Notes: generated from the sequence alone by a model not told the origin. Counted from the first letter of the stretch, positions 39,054 to 49,046 are shown. The stretch: DNA of 64,000 nucleotides from Streptococcus mitis (GCF_009496285.1 NZ_WIJK01000001.1:87098-151097); one strand, 5' to 3'. Made by a program: numbers and translations.

Positions 39054-40063
39054 CATTCTATAGTATCAAAAGCGAGGCTAGGTTTGGCATTTAGCTCCAA
39101 GCCTGCAAAGTTTTCTTTGTTCCACTCGCTGACGCTAGCATAGGCAATCATTCCCGCATTGTCTCCGCAAAGTCGCAGAGTTGGAATGATAACTTTGACA
39201 TCGGTAATTTCGGCTGCTAGACGTTCTCTAAGACCTTTATTTGCAGCTACACCACCAGCCACAACCAGGGTTTTAACAGGGTATTTTTCTAAGGCTTTCT
39301 TGGTTTTAGCCATGAGAATATCCATGACTGCTGCTTGGAAAGAAGCAGATAGGTCTTCCTTGGACAAGCTTTCTCCCTTTTGCTCAGCATTGTGGTGAAG
39401 ATTGATAAAAGCAGACTTCAAACCTGAGAATGAAAACTCCAGATTGTCTTCCTTAATCATGGCACGAGGGAAATCATAAATATCCTGACCTTGGTGAGCT
39501 AACTCGTCAATCTCCCGACCTGCTGGATAGGTCAAGCCCATGACACGACCGACCTTGTCATAGGCTTCACCAACCGCATCATCACGAGTTTCACCAACAA
39601 TCTTATAATCACCAGCCTCAGAAACATAGACCAACTCTGTGTGTCCACCACTGACTAATAGAGCTAGTAAGGGGAATTCCAAAGGCTCCACACTTTGAGC
39701 TGCCATGAGGTGGCCAGCCATGTGGTTAACGGGAATCAGCGGAAGTCCATGTGCCCAAGCAAAGGCCTTGGCAGCTGACAAACCAACAAGCAAGGCTCCG
39801 ACCAAGCCTGGTCCATAAGTAACCGCAACAGCTGTTACATCTTCTTCTGTAATCCCTGCTTCTGCCAGCGCCTCCTCAATACAGGCTGTAATAACCTCAA
39901 CATGGTGACGACTAGCCACTTCTGGCACTACACCACCAAAACGTTTGTGACTCTCAATTTGACTAGCAATGACATTGGACAAGAGCTCGTCGTCGTTTTT
40001 CAATACGGCAACACTAGTCTCATCACAAGATGTCTCAAATGCTAAAATATATCTATCCTTCAT
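39053..40063 (-). CDS. tsaD: tRNA t6A37 threonylcarbamoyltransferase subunit TsaD
   Basis: 336 residues; transfers the threonylcarbamoyl group to A37 of ANN-decoding tRNAs with TsaB. Seen: [14 protein letters not shown] at the start, [12 protein letters not shown], metal-binding HMAGHLMA near residue 110, [10 protein letters not shown], and [14 protein letters not shown]. Overlaps rimI by 11 bases; the last gene of the operon. Confidence 0.96.
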   Translation of the reverse strand: MKDRYILAFETSCDETSVAVLKNDDELLSNVIASQIESHKRFGGVVPEVASRHHVEVITACIEEALAEAGITEEDVTAVAVTYGPGLVGALLVGLSAAKAFAWAHGLPLIPVNHMAGHLMAAQSVEPLEFPLLALLVSGGHTELVYVSEAGDYKIVGETRDDAVGEAYDKVGRVMGLTYPAGREIDELAHQGQDIYDFPRAMIKEDNLEFSFSGLKSAFINLHHNAEQKGESLSKEDLSASFQAAVMDILMAKTKKALEKYPVKTLVVAGGVAANKGLRERLAAEITDVKVIIPTLRLCGDNAGMIAYASVSEWNKENFAGLELNAKPSLAFDTIE

Positions 40064-40490
40064 CTATTTCTCTCTTCATGATAATGGCGTCCTCGACTGG
40101 ATCATGGTAATAGGCCTTTCGCTCAGCGATGACTGCCATATTTTCTTTCTTGTAAAATGCCTGTGCTCGTTGATTTGACTTTCTGACTTCGAGGAAAATC
40201 TCCTTATCTGTCGGTAATTGAGCAAATAAGGCTGACGCAATTCCCTGACCCTGATAGGCTCCTTTAACAGCAATTTGCAGGACTTCTGCTTCAAAGTTAT
40301 TTTCCTGAACAGCTAAAAATCCAATCACTTCTATCCCAACGTAGGCTAAAGCATACCAAGTCTGGTCTTGGGACAGGTCTGCTTGGATTTGTTCCAGAGT
40401 CCAAGGACTGACTGGGTATATATCTACCATGACAGCATAGATGGCTTGAGCCAAGTCAGGTTGCTGTTGGATTCGTTTGATTTCTATCAT
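40053..40490 (-). CDS. rimI: Ribosomal protein S18 alanine N-acetyltransferase-like GNAT
   Basis: 145-residue GNAT acetyltransferase. The acetyl-CoA motif is [19 protein letters not shown] near residue 78 and the C-terminal [18 protein letters not shown] fits RimI. Between tsaB and tsaD with overlaps on both sides, the usual arrangement. Substrate assigned by context. Confidence 0.9.
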   Translation of the reverse strand: MIEIKRIQQQPDLAQAIYAVMVDIYPVSPWTLEQIQADLSQDQTWYALAYVGIEVIGFLAVQENNFEAEVLQIAVKGAYQGQGIASALFAQLPTDKEIFLEVRKSNQRAQAFYKKENMAVIAERKAYYHDPVEDAIIMKREIDEG

Positions 40491-41170
40491 AGGCGTTTAA
40501 TGTAAGACTCGCCAGACTCGGTGTGATTCTTAAGCCAATTTTCTTCAGCTTCGACACGCTTGAGGTAATTCGGCACAAAGTTATGCAGGGAGTCTGCTTC
40601 CTTGTCCCAAGCCCAGAGGGCTAGATTCGCTGCGTTTGGTAAGGTTTCTAGATAGTTGGCTTGTGGCAATTGTTCTTGGATTTGATCTACAAAGGCTCCA
40701 ACTTCTCCAACAAAGGTTACCTGATCAGCATCTTTGACTTGCTCCAAAACTTCTGCAAAAGACAAATGCGCTTCAGGAAAGACCAAATGGGCATTTTCAT
40801 AAAATCCTGCATAAACATTGTTACGACGCGCATCCATCAAAGGAACAACCAAACCTTCCTGTTGACTCGGTACCAGAGCTAAAAGACTTGACATGCCAAC
40901 TAACTCGATTTTTAGAGTATGAGCCAAGGTCTTGGCAGTTGCTACCGCAATTCGCAAACCTGTGTAGCTACCTGGCCCCTCTGCTACAACGATTCGATCC
41001 AAATCTTTGGGCGTCAAATCTAGACTAGCTATCAAAAAATCGATGGCTGGCATAAGGGTAATACTGTGATTTTTTTTGATATTGATTGTCGTCTCGGCAA
41101 GAAGCTGCTTGTCCTCTAAAATAGCAAGAGAAAGAGCCTTGCTAGACGTATCAAATGCTAATACTTTCAT
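40487..41170 (-). CDS. tsaB: tRNA t6A37 biosynthesis protein TsaB
   Basis: 227 residues, an ASKHA-fold scaffold that partners TsaD. Opens MKVLAFDTSSKALSLAILEDKQLL and has the glycine-rich VAEGPGSYTGLRIAVATAKTLA near residue 62. First gene of the operon; overlaps rimI by 4 bases. Confidence 0.95.
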   Translation of the reverse strand: MKVLAFDTSSKALSLAILEDKQLLAETTINIKKNHSITLMPAIDFLIASLDLTPKDLDRIVVAEGPGSYTGLRIAVATAKTLAHTLKIELVGMSSLLALVPSQQEGLVVPLMDARRNNVYAGFYENAHLVFPEAHLSFAEVLEQVKDADQVTFVGEVGAFVDQIQEQLPQANYLETLPNAANLALWAWDKEADSLHNFVPNYLKRVEAEENWLKNHTESGESYIKRL

Positions 41171-41246
41171 AACACATTCCTATCTTTTTGTCTGTTTACT
41201 ATTATACTACAAAAGCCGACACATGGGAATTTTCTTTATTTTGAAA

Positions 41247-41273
41247 CAAAAATATCCTGCCAAACAGACAGGA
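41247..41273 (-). terminator. Terminator of the small peptide/membrane transcript
   Basis: TCCTGTC pairs with GGCAGGA (one G-T pair) on the minus strand, then TATTTTTG. Confidence 0.7.
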
Positions 41274-41280
41274 CAAGTAC

Positions 41281-41487
41281 TTAAGCATTCAAACCAAAGT
41301 AAAATACAAGCCAGACCACATAGGTTACAAGAAGGAGGAAAATGGAATACAGTGTTACAAAGAGAATTTTCCAGTGTATAGCTGTTTTTCTATGTTCCAG
41401 CCGAACAAATACTAAATTGCCACCGTAAACACAGGCAACAAAAACAGCAAATACCAAGAGACGAATCGTGATAGCTAGTTGAAACAT
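41281..41487 (-). CDS. Small two-helix membrane protein of unknown function
   Basis: 68 residues from MFQLAITIRLLVFAVFVACVYGGNLVFVRLEHRKTAIHWK..., helices at about 5-27 and 43-64 around a basic loop. AAAGGAGG precedes this ATG; a longer frame upstream crosses another small ORF and is rejected. Flanked by a promoter and terminator that also enclose a 26-codon hydrophobic peptide, so the two form a mini-operon. Confidence 0.7.
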   Translation of the reverse strand: MFQLAITIRLLVFAVFVACVYGGNLVFVRLEHRKTAIHWKILFVTLYSIFLLLVTYVVWLVFYFGLNA

Positions 41488-41533
41488 AGAGAGCCTCCTT
41501 TCTCTAATTCTAAAGGCAAATATTTCAAAATCA

Positions 41534-41614
41534 TCATCTAACGAAAAGGAGCCCAAGTAGTTGTAGCAATATGCATAATTTCCATCCAAATAGGTGAAAC
41601 ACAAAATTAAGCAT
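41534..41614 (-). CDS. 26-residue hydrophobic peptide (candidate gene)
   Basis: 26 codons beginning MLNFVFHLFGWK, ending LGLLFVR, mostly Leu, Phe and Val with one Cys and few charges. AAGGAGG lies 7 bases before the ATG, as strong a ribosome site as any in the window, and a good promoter is 43 bases upstream. It is followed by a 68-residue membrane protein. Size and composition fit a membrane peptide, pheromone precursor or toxin-like peptide; nothing decides between these. Confidence 0.5.
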   Translation of the reverse strand: MLNFVFHLFGWKLCILLQLLGLLFVR

Positions 41615-41656
41615 AGCTAGTCCTCCTTAATCAAGAAAAATCTCTTTTCTAGCTTT

Positions 41657-41685
41657 ATTATAGCACTTGCATCTGATGTCTTCAA
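41657..41685 (-). promoter_or_regulatory. Promoter of the small peptide/membrane transcript
   Basis: TTGAAG (41680-41685) and TATAAT (41657-41662) on the minus strand, spacing 17, with TG-C extended -10. Confidence 0.7.
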
Positions 41686-41744
41686 ATACTTATACAAGGT
41701 AAAATGAAACGCATTTCAAGCTCCTTACTTTCATGTTTCCTGCT

Positions 41745-41773
41745 TTTACTAATTCCCCTTTTTATGTTATAAT
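41745..41773 (+). promoter_or_regulatory. rpoY-rnjA promoter
   Basis: TTTACT (41745-41750) and TATAAT (41768-41773), spacing 17, TG extended. A leader of about 105 bases follows. Confidence 0.7.
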
Positions 41774-41886
41774 TGAGATAATTGTAACGAATCAAGGTCA
41801 ATAAAGACAAAAAATGAACTGGAATCAAACCAGCTTCAAACTGAGCATTTTTGAATATAGCTGACCTGAAAGCAGAAAGGAAACAT

Positions 41887-42120
41887 ATGATTTACAAAGT
41901 TTTTTATCAAGAAACAAAAGACCGTAGCCCACGTCGTGAAACAACACGCTCACTATACTTAGACATCGATGCTAGTTCAGAACTTGAAGGACGTATCGCT
42001 GCTCGCCAGCTTGTCGAAGAGAATCGTCCAGAGTACAACATCGAGTATATCGAACTCTTGTCTGACAAATTGCTAGACTACGAAAAAGAAACTGGCGCAT
42101 TCGAAATTACGGAGTTCTAA
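41887..42120 (+). CDS. rpoY: RNA polymerase epsilon subunit
   Basis: 77 residues from [36 protein letters not shown] precedes this ATG, so an upstream in-frame ATG is not used. Small accessory subunit of Firmicute RNA polymerase (DUF1447). It is followed after 1 base by rnjA, the standard arrangement. Confidence 0.93.
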   Translation: MIYKVFYQETKDRSPRRETTRSLYLDIDASSELEGRIAARQLVEENRPEYNIEYIELLSDKLLDYEKETGAFEITEF

Positions 42121-42121
42121 T

Positions 42122-43801
42122 ATGGCCTACACTCTTAAACCAGAAGAAGTCGGCGTTTTTGCCATTGGTGGTCTAGGAGAAATCGGAAAAAACACATATG
42201 GTATCGAATATCAAGACGAAATCATCATCGTTGATGCAGGGATTAAATTCCCTGAGGATGACCTACTTGGTATCGACTACGTTATCCCTGATTACTCTTA
42301 TATTGTAGAAAATATCGACCGCGTCAAGGCTCTCTTGATTACCCACGGACACGAGGACCATATCGGAGGGATTCCTTTCTTGCTCAAGCAAGCAAACATC
42401 CCTATCTATGCTGGTCCACTGGCCCTTGCCTTAATCCGTGGAAAACTCGAAGAGCATGGACTTTTGCGCAATGCTACACTTCACGAAATCAACCACAACA
42501 CGGAGTTGAACTTTAAAAATCTTAAAGCAACTTTCTTTAGAACAACCCACTCGATTCCAGAGCCTTTGGGAATCGTCATCCATACACCTCAAGGGAAAAT
42601 CGTCTGTACAGGTGACTTCAAGTTTGACTTTACACCAGTTGGTGAACCTGCAGACTTGCACCGTATGGCAGCCTTAGGTGAAGATGGAGTACTTTGTTTA
42701 CTCTCTGACTCGACCAATGCTGAAGTGCCAACCTTTACAAACTCTGAAAAGGTTGTCGGCCAGTCGATTATGAAGATCATCCAAGGTATCGAAGGACGTA
42801 TCATCTTTGCATCCTTTGCCTCAAATATCTTCCGTCTCCAGCAAGCAACGGAAGCTGCTGTTAAAACAGGGCGTAAGATCGCAGTATTTGGGCGCTCTAT
42901 GGAAAAGGCCATTGTCAACGGGATTGAACTTGGTTACATCAAGGCACCTAAGGGAACCTTCATCGAGCCAAATGAAATTAAAGACTATCCTGCGGGTGAG
43001 ATTCTTATCCTCTGTACAGGTAGTCAGGGCGAACCCATGGCAGCTCTCTCTCGTATCGCTAACGGAACTCACCGTCAAGTGCAACTCCAACCTGGTGATA
43101 CGGTTATCTTCTCATCTAGCCCAATTCCAGGAAACACCACTAGCGTCAACAAATTGATTAACATCATTTCTGAAGCTGGTGTTGAAGTTATCCATGGTAA
43201 GATTAACAATATCCATACATCTGGACACGGTGGCCAGCAAGAGCAAAAACTCATGCTCCGCCTCATCAAACCAAAGTACTTCATGCCTGTTCATGGTGAA
43301 TATCGCATGCAGAAAGTCCACGCTGGACTTGCCGTAGATACTGGAGTTGAGAAGGACAATATCTTTATCATGAGTAATGGTGATGTGCTTGCCCTTACTG
43401 CAAATTCTGCCCGTATCGCTGGTCATTTCAACGCTCAGGATATCTACGTCGATGGTAATCGTATCGGTGAAATCGGTGCAGCTGTGCTTAAAGATCGTCG
43501 CGATCTATCTGAAGATGGTGTTGTACTGGCTGTCGCAACCGTTGACTTCAAGTCTCAGATGATCCTATCTGGACCAGATATTCTCAGCCGTGGATTTGTC
43601 TACATGAGAGAGTCTGGTGACTTGATTCGCCAAAGCCAACGTATCCTTTTCAATGCTATTCGTATCGCATTGAAAAACAAGGATGCCAGCGTCCAATCTG
43701 TCAATGGCGCTATCGTAAATGCCATTCGACCATTCCTTTACGAAAACACTGAACGTGAACCAATCATCATTCCGATGATTCTCACACCAGATGAAGAATA
43801 A
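42122..43801 (+). CDS. rnjA: Ribonuclease J1
   Basis: 559-residue metallo-beta-lactamase/beta-CASP nuclease with 5'-3' exo- and endonuclease activity in mRNA turnover. Metal ligands lie in [16 protein letters not shown] (about residues 72-80) and CTGDFKFDF; beta-CASP motifs follow ([31 protein letters not shown]). C-terminal domain present. Translationally coupled to rpoY. Confidence 0.96.
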   Translation: MAYTLKPEEVGVFAIGGLGEIGKNTYGIEYQDEIIIVDAGIKFPEDDLLGIDYVIPDYSYIVENIDRVKALLITHGHEDHIGGIPFLLKQANIPIYAGPLALALIRGKLEEHGLLRNATLHEINHNTELNFKNLKATFFRTTHSIPEPLGIVIHTPQGKIVCTGDFKFDFTPVGEPADLHRMAALGEDGVLCLLSDSTNAEVPTFTNSEKVVGQSIMKIIQGIEGRIIFASFASNIFRLQQATEAAVKTGRKIAVFGRSMEKAIVNGIELGYIKAPKGTFIEPNEIKDYPAGEILILCTGSQGEPMAALSRIANGTHRQVQLQPGDTVIFSSSPIPGNTTSVNKLINIISEAGVEVIHGKINNIHTSGHGGQQEQKLMLRLIKPKYFMPVHGEYRMQKVHAGLAVDTGVEKDNIFIMSNGDVLALTANSARIAGHFNAQDIYVDGNRIGEIGAAVLKDRRDLSEDGVVLAVATVDFKSQMILSGPDILSRGFVYMRESGDLIRQSQRILFNAIRIALKNKDASVQSVNGAIVNAIRPFLYENTEREPIIIPMILTPDEE

Positions 43802-43804
43802 GAA

Positions 43805-43843
43805 AAAATTCTCTGAAATCAAATGACTTCAGAGAATTTTTGT
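43805..43843 (+). terminator. Terminator of rpoY-rnjA
   Basis: AAAATTCTCTGAA pairs perfectly with TTCAGAGAATTTT; T run follows. Confidence 0.85.
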
Positions 43844-43907
43844 TATTTCACAACAAGTTGTGCCAAGTATTTTTCTTTAATCAACTAGTCTATAAATCCT
43901 ATCGCTC

Positions 43908-44753
43908 TCACCGACGCTTGGTCTCAATAGCTTTTTTCACCAAAATCTGTTGATAAGCTTCCATATCTCCACGTTTCAATGATTCTTCTTCATGAATGGA
44001 TAATCGCCATTTATAAGCCTGAATTTCCTTATCCAACAACTGCTGAGGTGCCCCAATCAGATTCAAAATAGTCAGACGCTCTTCAATACTCTTTAAAGGA
44101 TAAACATCTGCAAGATTAACTGTTCTAGTGACACTTGTGGAGCGTTTTCTATGAATATAAATGGCTTTATTCATATAGGCAATCTTATCTGCTTGAAGGT
44201 AAACCTTATAGGTCGTATAATCGTCTTCTACCTTCTGATCCGTTGGATAGACAATATCCTTGAAAAGCTCCGCTTTATAGAGTTTTGCCCACGGAACAGT
44301 AAAACATTGACTAAGATTATACTTTCCGTCATATTGATGATAGAACCAATCAAAAGGGTTGTACACTTGTTCAAAATAGTTGTCTGCACCTACATGAATT
44401 AAAAAACTTCCCTGATCTTCAATAAACTGAGTAAAATTACCAATTGCAATATCTGCATCCGTTTTTCTCAATAAATCATAAAGACTTTGGATATGGTCTA
44501 ACTCTAGCCAATCATCATTATCCACAAAGACAATGTAATCACCTGTCACAGCTTCCAAGGCACGATTGCGACTGGAAGCAACTCCTCCATTTGGCTTATG
44601 ATATACTTTAACACGCGCATCTTGATTTTTATATCGTTGACAAATAGCTGCTGAACCGTCAGTTGAACCATCATTGATTAAAATAACTTCAAGATTTTGA
44701 TAAGTTTGTTGAAGAATGCTATCTAAAAATTTTTCAAGATAGGCCTCTGACAT
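43908..44753 (-). CDS. GT2 glycosyltransferase with lost or non-AUG start
   Basis: Family GT2 enzyme, 281 residues from the first ATG (MSEAYLEKFLDSILQQTYQNLEVILINDGSTDGSA). The DxD region is VFVDNDDWLEL near residue 88. The true N-terminal strand (KISVIVPVY) is encoded in frame just upstream, but no ATG, GTG or TTG precedes it before a stop; the expected start is ATA at 44784-44786. Without that strand the nucleotide-binding fold is incomplete, so the gene may be inactive. Part of the glycosyltransferase island; acceptor unknown. Confidence 0.7.
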   Translation of the reverse strand: MSEAYLEKFLDSILQQTYQNLEVILINDGSTDGSAAICQRYKNQDARVKVYHKPNGGVASSRNRALEAVTGDYIVFVDNDDWLELDHIQSLYDLLRKTDADIAIGNFTQFIEDQGSFLIHVGADNYFEQVYNPFDWFYHQYDGKYNLSQCFTVPWAKLYKAELFKDIVYPTDQKVEDDYTTYKVYLQADKIAYMNKAIYIHRKRSTSVTRTVNLADVYPLKSIEERLTILNLIGAPQQLLDKEIQAYKWRLSIHEEESLKRGDMEAYQQILVKKAIETKRR

Positions 44754-44811
44754 ATAAACAGGGACGATAACACTTATTTTTTCTATTTTTATTTCTTTCT
44801 TTACTCAATTT

Positions 44812-44965
44812 TTAGTCTAGTTTCTTCAAATATTTCTGAATCGATACAATCATATCCTCTTAGCCACAAACTCTTGATTACATTTCTCCATACTAAGTTG
44901 ATGATTGAAATACAAATTGTCAGCAAGTGAAATACTAAGCTAAACGCTATATAGTTATTGATATC
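44812..44965 (-). pseudogene. Decayed C-terminal fragment of a glycosyltransferase-like gene
   Basis: On the minus strand, ISLADNLYFNHQLSMEKCNQ continues to EFVAKR, then a frame change gives MIVSIQKYLKKLD-stop. The end resembles the C-terminus of the GT8 protein at 47838-49046 (VAIKAYLNSLDK). No start or upstream domain remains. The rest of 44754-45023 holds nothing recognisable. Confidence 0.45.
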
Positions 44966-45023
44966 TTTATCTAGGAAGATCTACTCTAAAGCTTTCACGA
45001 TACTTCTCTTATTTATCCATCAT

Positions 45024-46244
45024 TTAAAAAAGTAACTTCAACTCTTCCCTGATCGCTAAGTACGGATTCATCTTTTGTTTATCATAAGCAGATTGATATT
45101 TTTCTGGATTTGCAAGTTGGGATAATTTGTCAATCATCTCTGCTACACCATCCCTTGGAAACACATGGTCAGTAGCATAAAACTCTGGTTGGTGGCACGT
45201 TTCCTTAAAAGCATAAAGGATCATACCATTTTCAAGAGCTGTACGGCTACCATCAAGTATTTCCTGCGCATGAGAAATATCCAGATAAATCCTACACGTT
45301 AGTAAAAGTTTTTCATATATCTCTCTAGACAGGCCTGGGTAGAGATGAACATTTGCATGACAATCCAGCTCTAATAAACGTCCTCCCATTACTGTTAAAG
45401 CAGCAATATGAAATTCAAAATTCGGTAGGGCAGATACAAGCACTTCAATTTGTTCTAGTTCTTGCGTATCTGTCAAAATCAAAATATGCGGACGAAACTC
45501 CCTAAAGGCGCCAAGAAACGTTGGCAGATAAATCAGGGGAGGATTCATATTATCTGTCTTAAATTTCAAATCTCGGGTCAGTAGTTTCCCACAACGCTCT
45601 TTTAGATACGAAATATCTTCCGTGGAAAACTCTTCTCTCATATAAAATACTAACTGATTAGATGAGAGGTTAGGCATTTCCCTAAGCAAGTTTATATCTG
45701 ATAACACTATGCAATCACCTGTAGATAATTGTTTATCTAAAACCAGTTTTCTTGCTTCATCAATTGAAGGAAGCCCCTGTTCCTGACCGTTTGCTTCTCG
45801 ATAAAGTGCACGATCATGAGATGAAAAAAGATAGAGTTGTTCTTGACTTTCCTGACCATAAATGTCTATCTCTTTTTTCCCACCACTCCAAATTTCTCTA
45901 TGAAAACAAGTTCCCGATAAATCGTAATGATCTCTTGCACAACAAACACCTTTGTTATCATACCATTCGACTATTTCCACCATTTGTGGCCACTGAGGAT
46001 AACAGAAAATCTTTCCTTTTTTATTTCCTTCCGCTATGATATCTCCTGAAGAAAGAATCTCCCAAAATCGAGGTAAGGGAAGTTGGGTCATGTGTAAGGG
46101 ACTTGAATTTTCATGATTAGAAAAAAAACTAGTAAAAATATTGTTAATCGTTAATAGTTTCAGATCCATCCCCATGAGTTCTAAATCTTTTTTTAGGCGA
46201 TCGTCATCTGAAGACCATTCCCTCGTCAGATAATAATACATCAT
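45024..46244 (-). CDS. gtfB: GtfB-like glycosyltransferase chaperone subunit
   Basis: 406 residues resembling GtfB/Gtf2, the partner that binds adhesin and stabilises GtfA in O-GlcNAc modification of serine-rich repeat adhesins. Opens MMYYYLTREWSSDDDRL; central segment DHYDLSGTCFHREIW; C-terminal Rossmann-like part HILILTDTQELEQIEVLVSALPNFEFHIAA. It follows gtfA by 7 bases, the usual order. The C-terminal part is shared with the GT8 protein two genes upstream. No serine-rich adhesin is in the window. Confidence 0.8.
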   Translation of the reverse strand: MMYYYLTREWSSDDDRLKKDLELMGMDLKLLTINNIFTSFFSNHENSSPLHMTQLPLPRFWEILSSGDIIAEGNKKGKIFCYPQWPQMVEIVEWYDNKGVCCARDHYDLSGTCFHREIWSGGKKEIDIYGQESQEQLYLFSSHDRALYREANGQEQGLPSIDEARKLVLDKQLSTGDCIVLSDINLLREMPNLSSNQLVFYMREEFSTEDISYLKERCGKLLTRDLKFKTDNMNPPLIYLPTFLGAFREFRPHILILTDTQELEQIEVLVSALPNFEFHIAALTVMGGRLLELDCHANVHLYPGLSREIYEKLLLTCRIYLDISHAQEILDGSRTALENGMILYAFKETCHQPEFYATDHVFPRDGVAEMIDKLSQLANPEKYQSAYDKQKMNPYLAIREELKLLF

Positions 46245-46251
46245 TTCTTTT

Positions 46252-47739
46252 TTATTCCCATTCTCTAGTCAAAAATTCATACCATTGTTTTGTTATGCAG
46301 TCTGATAAATATTCTTCAGCCAAGCAATAAGATCCTTCCCTGAACTGTTTGATCTGTTTGAAGGCTTTCTCTAAAGCTTTTGTTAAATCAACCACAATTT
46401 CCTCATCCGAACGAGCATCAAAAGGAACTAAATAACCATTTTTACCCTCCTGAATAAAGGTCTGATTTCCATAAGGTACATCTAGACCAACAAGAGCTTG
46501 TCCAGAACCAATTGCTTCTAACAAAGTTATACCAAAAGTTTCCCATTCCGAGGTAGCCAGGTAAAGTTCATACTCTTTGAAACGGTTTGAAATTGTCTGA
46601 TGCCCCTTAAGATGGATATAATTTTGTGCTCCTAGATTGGCAATCTCTGCTTCAATATCCTGCCATAGCATCCCTTGCCCATAGATATCTAAGTTGACGT
46701 CTGGAAAAATTTCATGAAAAGCAACGATGGCTTTGATTGCTAAGTCTAACCGTTTTCGGCGTTCAAACCGCGCGGCAATCATCACAGAATAAGGTTTTCG
46801 TTCATCAGCTAATTGCAACTGTTCTAGGGCAGCTACTGGAAGAACGCGAACTTGACCAGTTTTCCCTAGTAATGCTAAATGTTTTTCCAATTCATCCTTC
46901 TGTGATTGCGTTGATACTAAAATATCATCAAATTCCTCGGCATATTGAAAAAGGTGATAGTATTCAGAATTGATCTGATCTCCCCAATAATGAATAGAGT
47001 GCACAACACAGGATAATCTTGCTTCTCCTTTTAAACGTAAAATAGGTGATGTGAAGGGAACATTCTCTAGACGATCAATAAATACATGATCCTCTTTACT
47101 AAACTGCAACTCTGATAAGGCTCGCTCTAAAAATTCAGACTCACTATAGAACCACTCCGATCCACACCGATAAACTGCTTCAGTATCCTCACCTGGTTCT
47201 TTCTTAATCTCTTCAAAGGCTATGGAACCATCTCTATTATGAAACAGTCGGCGAACAACTCTAGCTTCTAGACCAAATCCAGCATCCACTGCTGTAAAAA
47301 ATTCTGTGAACAACTTTTTCTTACCATAATGTTCTCTACGAAGTAAACGACCAAATACATAATAATCTACATAATCCACATAATCCGGTTTTAGACTGTT
47401 TTTATGTAGAATGGTAGTCACACCATCTTGTTCTTGAAAAATCAATTCACAATTATTTTCCTTATATTCAGTAGTCAGGTGTAAGAGCTGCTTCATATCA
47501 TCTATACGGATCCCCAAGCTCATATCACGCTGATCTGTCAACAACATATGTGCTAATAGGATTTCTTCCTCAAGATGACCCAAAGAAAGGTAATAGTCCC
47601 ATTTAAAGCGAGGAGGGACCTGTGTAAAAACAAAACTGGCAGGAAGGTCCAAGTCGCGAAAAACCTTCCCACGATATGCTTGAGCAACATCTACACCATT
47701 TGGTTCTAAACCCACCATAAGATTAAAAGTGTAAAGCAT
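46252..47739 (-). CDS. gtfA: GtfA-like O-GlcNAc glycosyltransferase (GT4)
   Basis: 495 residues opening MLYTFNLMVGLEPNGVDVAQAYR, as in GtfA/Gtf1 of serine-rich adhesin systems, with the extended beta-sheet domain inserted (about 80-250) and a GT4 donor site: IAARFERRKRLDLAIKAI near residue 320, then WETFGITLLEAIGSGQALVGLDV (EX7E-type) near 410. With GtfB it adds the first GlcNAc to Ser/Thr. GGAG precedes the ATG. Confidence 0.85.
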   Translation of the reverse strand: MLYTFNLMVGLEPNGVDVAQAYRGKVFRDLDLPASFVFTQVPPRFKWDYYLSLGHLEEEILLAHMLLTDQRDMSLGIRIDDMKQLLHLTTEYKENNCELIFQEQDGVTTILHKNSLKPDYVDYVDYYVFGRLLRREHYGKKKLFTEFFTAVDAGFGLEARVVRRLFHNRDGSIAFEEIKKEPGEDTEAVYRCGSEWFYSESEFLERALSELQFSKEDHVFIDRLENVPFTSPILRLKGEARLSCVVHSIHYWGDQINSEYYHLFQYAEEFDDILVSTQSQKDELEKHLALLGKTGQVRVLPVAALEQLQLADERKPYSVMIAARFERRKRLDLAIKAIVAFHEIFPDVNLDIYGQGMLWQDIEAEIANLGAQNYIHLKGHQTISNRFKEYELYLATSEWETFGITLLEAIGSGQALVGLDVPYGNQTFIQEGKNGYLVPFDARSDEEIVVDLTKALEKAFKQIKQFREGSYCLAEEYLSDCITKQWYEFLTREWE

Positions 47740-47837
47740 TCTTTAACTCCAAACTAAACTCTAATCACAAGCATCAAAGCATAGACTCCATAAAAGAAGT
47801 GAACTAGCGAATGATTAGATTATCTACTAAAACTTTC

Positions 47838-49046
47838 TCATTTATCTAACGAATTGAGGTAAGCTTTAATCGCCACTACCATCGCTTCAGGAGTTTGTGA
47901 AGAAAAAATCTGACTTCCTCCTATTTGGTCCTTACTAGTATTATCAAAAGCAAAGATCGGTTTCCCTAATTTATGAATCTCCTGAGTGATATTCATAATT
48001 TCGTTAAAATGATTGATATCCAAATAAAAATCGATTTTGCTAAGAACATTTTCAAAATTATAAGGATTGAACTGTGGATAAATGGACACATTTAAATATC
48101 GTTGTAAATCGACCACTTGGGAGGCAAAAGTTGTATGAGCCAAAATATGAAAATGAACCTCAGGTAGTGCTTTTATCAAAAACTCCAAGTGCTCCATCTC
48201 GCAAGCATTTGTAAAGATTGCAGTATGATATTTTTCTTTTTCTGTAAGCTCATCTAAACCATGTTTGATAATCTCTTTCCGTAAGATAATATCTGACCAA
48301 TCTAAAGCATAGAAGAACCACCACTTATCTCCCAAGCGATTATTATATACAGCTGACCATGGTTTTTCGTCTGTATAATGAATAACAGAAACCTCTGATT
48401 CATATTGATTCGCTTTTACATACCATTCATCTTTTTGAAAACGTGTCGCAATAGTATCCATTCCAACCATAAAATTGTAATTGACGTCTAGCTCTTTCCA
48501 TTGCCCTACAAAAAATCGGTTTAAAATTCCTTGATCACCAAACTCAACTTCATGGTACTGATCTGCTAATTCAAACAATTTTGTTGAAATCGCATGCTCT
48601 CTCCAATGGGCATTATTTATCAATAAAACGCCTGAATTGAAATTTGTTTGCTGCAATTCATCTCTAACTGCTGCGACTGGGCTATCACCTAGATCTATTG
48701 CAAAAAGGGGTGTTAAATCTCCATTGACAATAATATCCGAATCAAGATATAAAACCTTATCTTCCTTCAGTATGTCTGGAATAAAAAAGCGAAAATAAGC
48801 TGCGTATGATAAATGCGCCGTTGGTAAATGATATTTTCGGAGATGATTATTAGAAATCTTTACATTTACAATTTCTGAATGAATAGCTTTCAATCGCTGA
48901 TTCATAATACGAAACCATTCCGAAGGTAGATCGTCATTAAAAACATAAAATTTTATATTATCGTTATAAGCACAAACAGACTTGATAGTAGTTTCCACCT
49001 TATCCATATATCCATTATCTGCTCCAAGTACGATTGCTTTCTTCAT
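47838..49046 (-). CDS. GT8 glycosyltransferase with GtfB-like C-terminal domain
   Basis: 402 residues. Residues 1-265: GT8 fold with opening MKKAIVLGADNGYMDKVETTIKSV, the DxD in VLYLDSDIIVNG near 100, FNSGVLLIN and the histidine region VIHYTDEKPW. Residues about 275-402 (YHTAIFTNACEMEHLEFLIKALPEVHFHILAHT...) resemble the C-terminal part of the neighbouring GtfB. Such enzymes extend the glycan on serine-rich adhesins with hexose. Sugar specificity unknown. Confidence 0.85.
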   Translation of the reverse strand: MKKAIVLGADNGYMDKVETTIKSVCAYNDNIKFYVFNDDLPSEWFRIMNQRLKAIHSEIVNVKISNNHLRKYHLPTAHLSYAAYFRFFIPDILKEDKVLYLDSDIIVNGDLTPLFAIDLGDSPVAAVRDELQQTNFNSGVLLINNAHWREHAISTKLFELADQYHEVEFGDQGILNRFFVGQWKELDVNYNFMVGMDTIATRFQKDEWYVKANQYESEVSVIHYTDEKPWSAVYNNRLGDKWWFFYALDWSDIILRKEIIKHGLDELTEKEKYHTAIFTNACEMEHLEFLIKALPEVHFHILAHTTFASQVVDLQRYLNVSIYPQFNPYNFENVLSKIDFYLDINHFNEIMNITQEIHKLGKPIFAFDNTSKDQIGGSQIFSSQTPEAMVVAIKAYLNSLDK

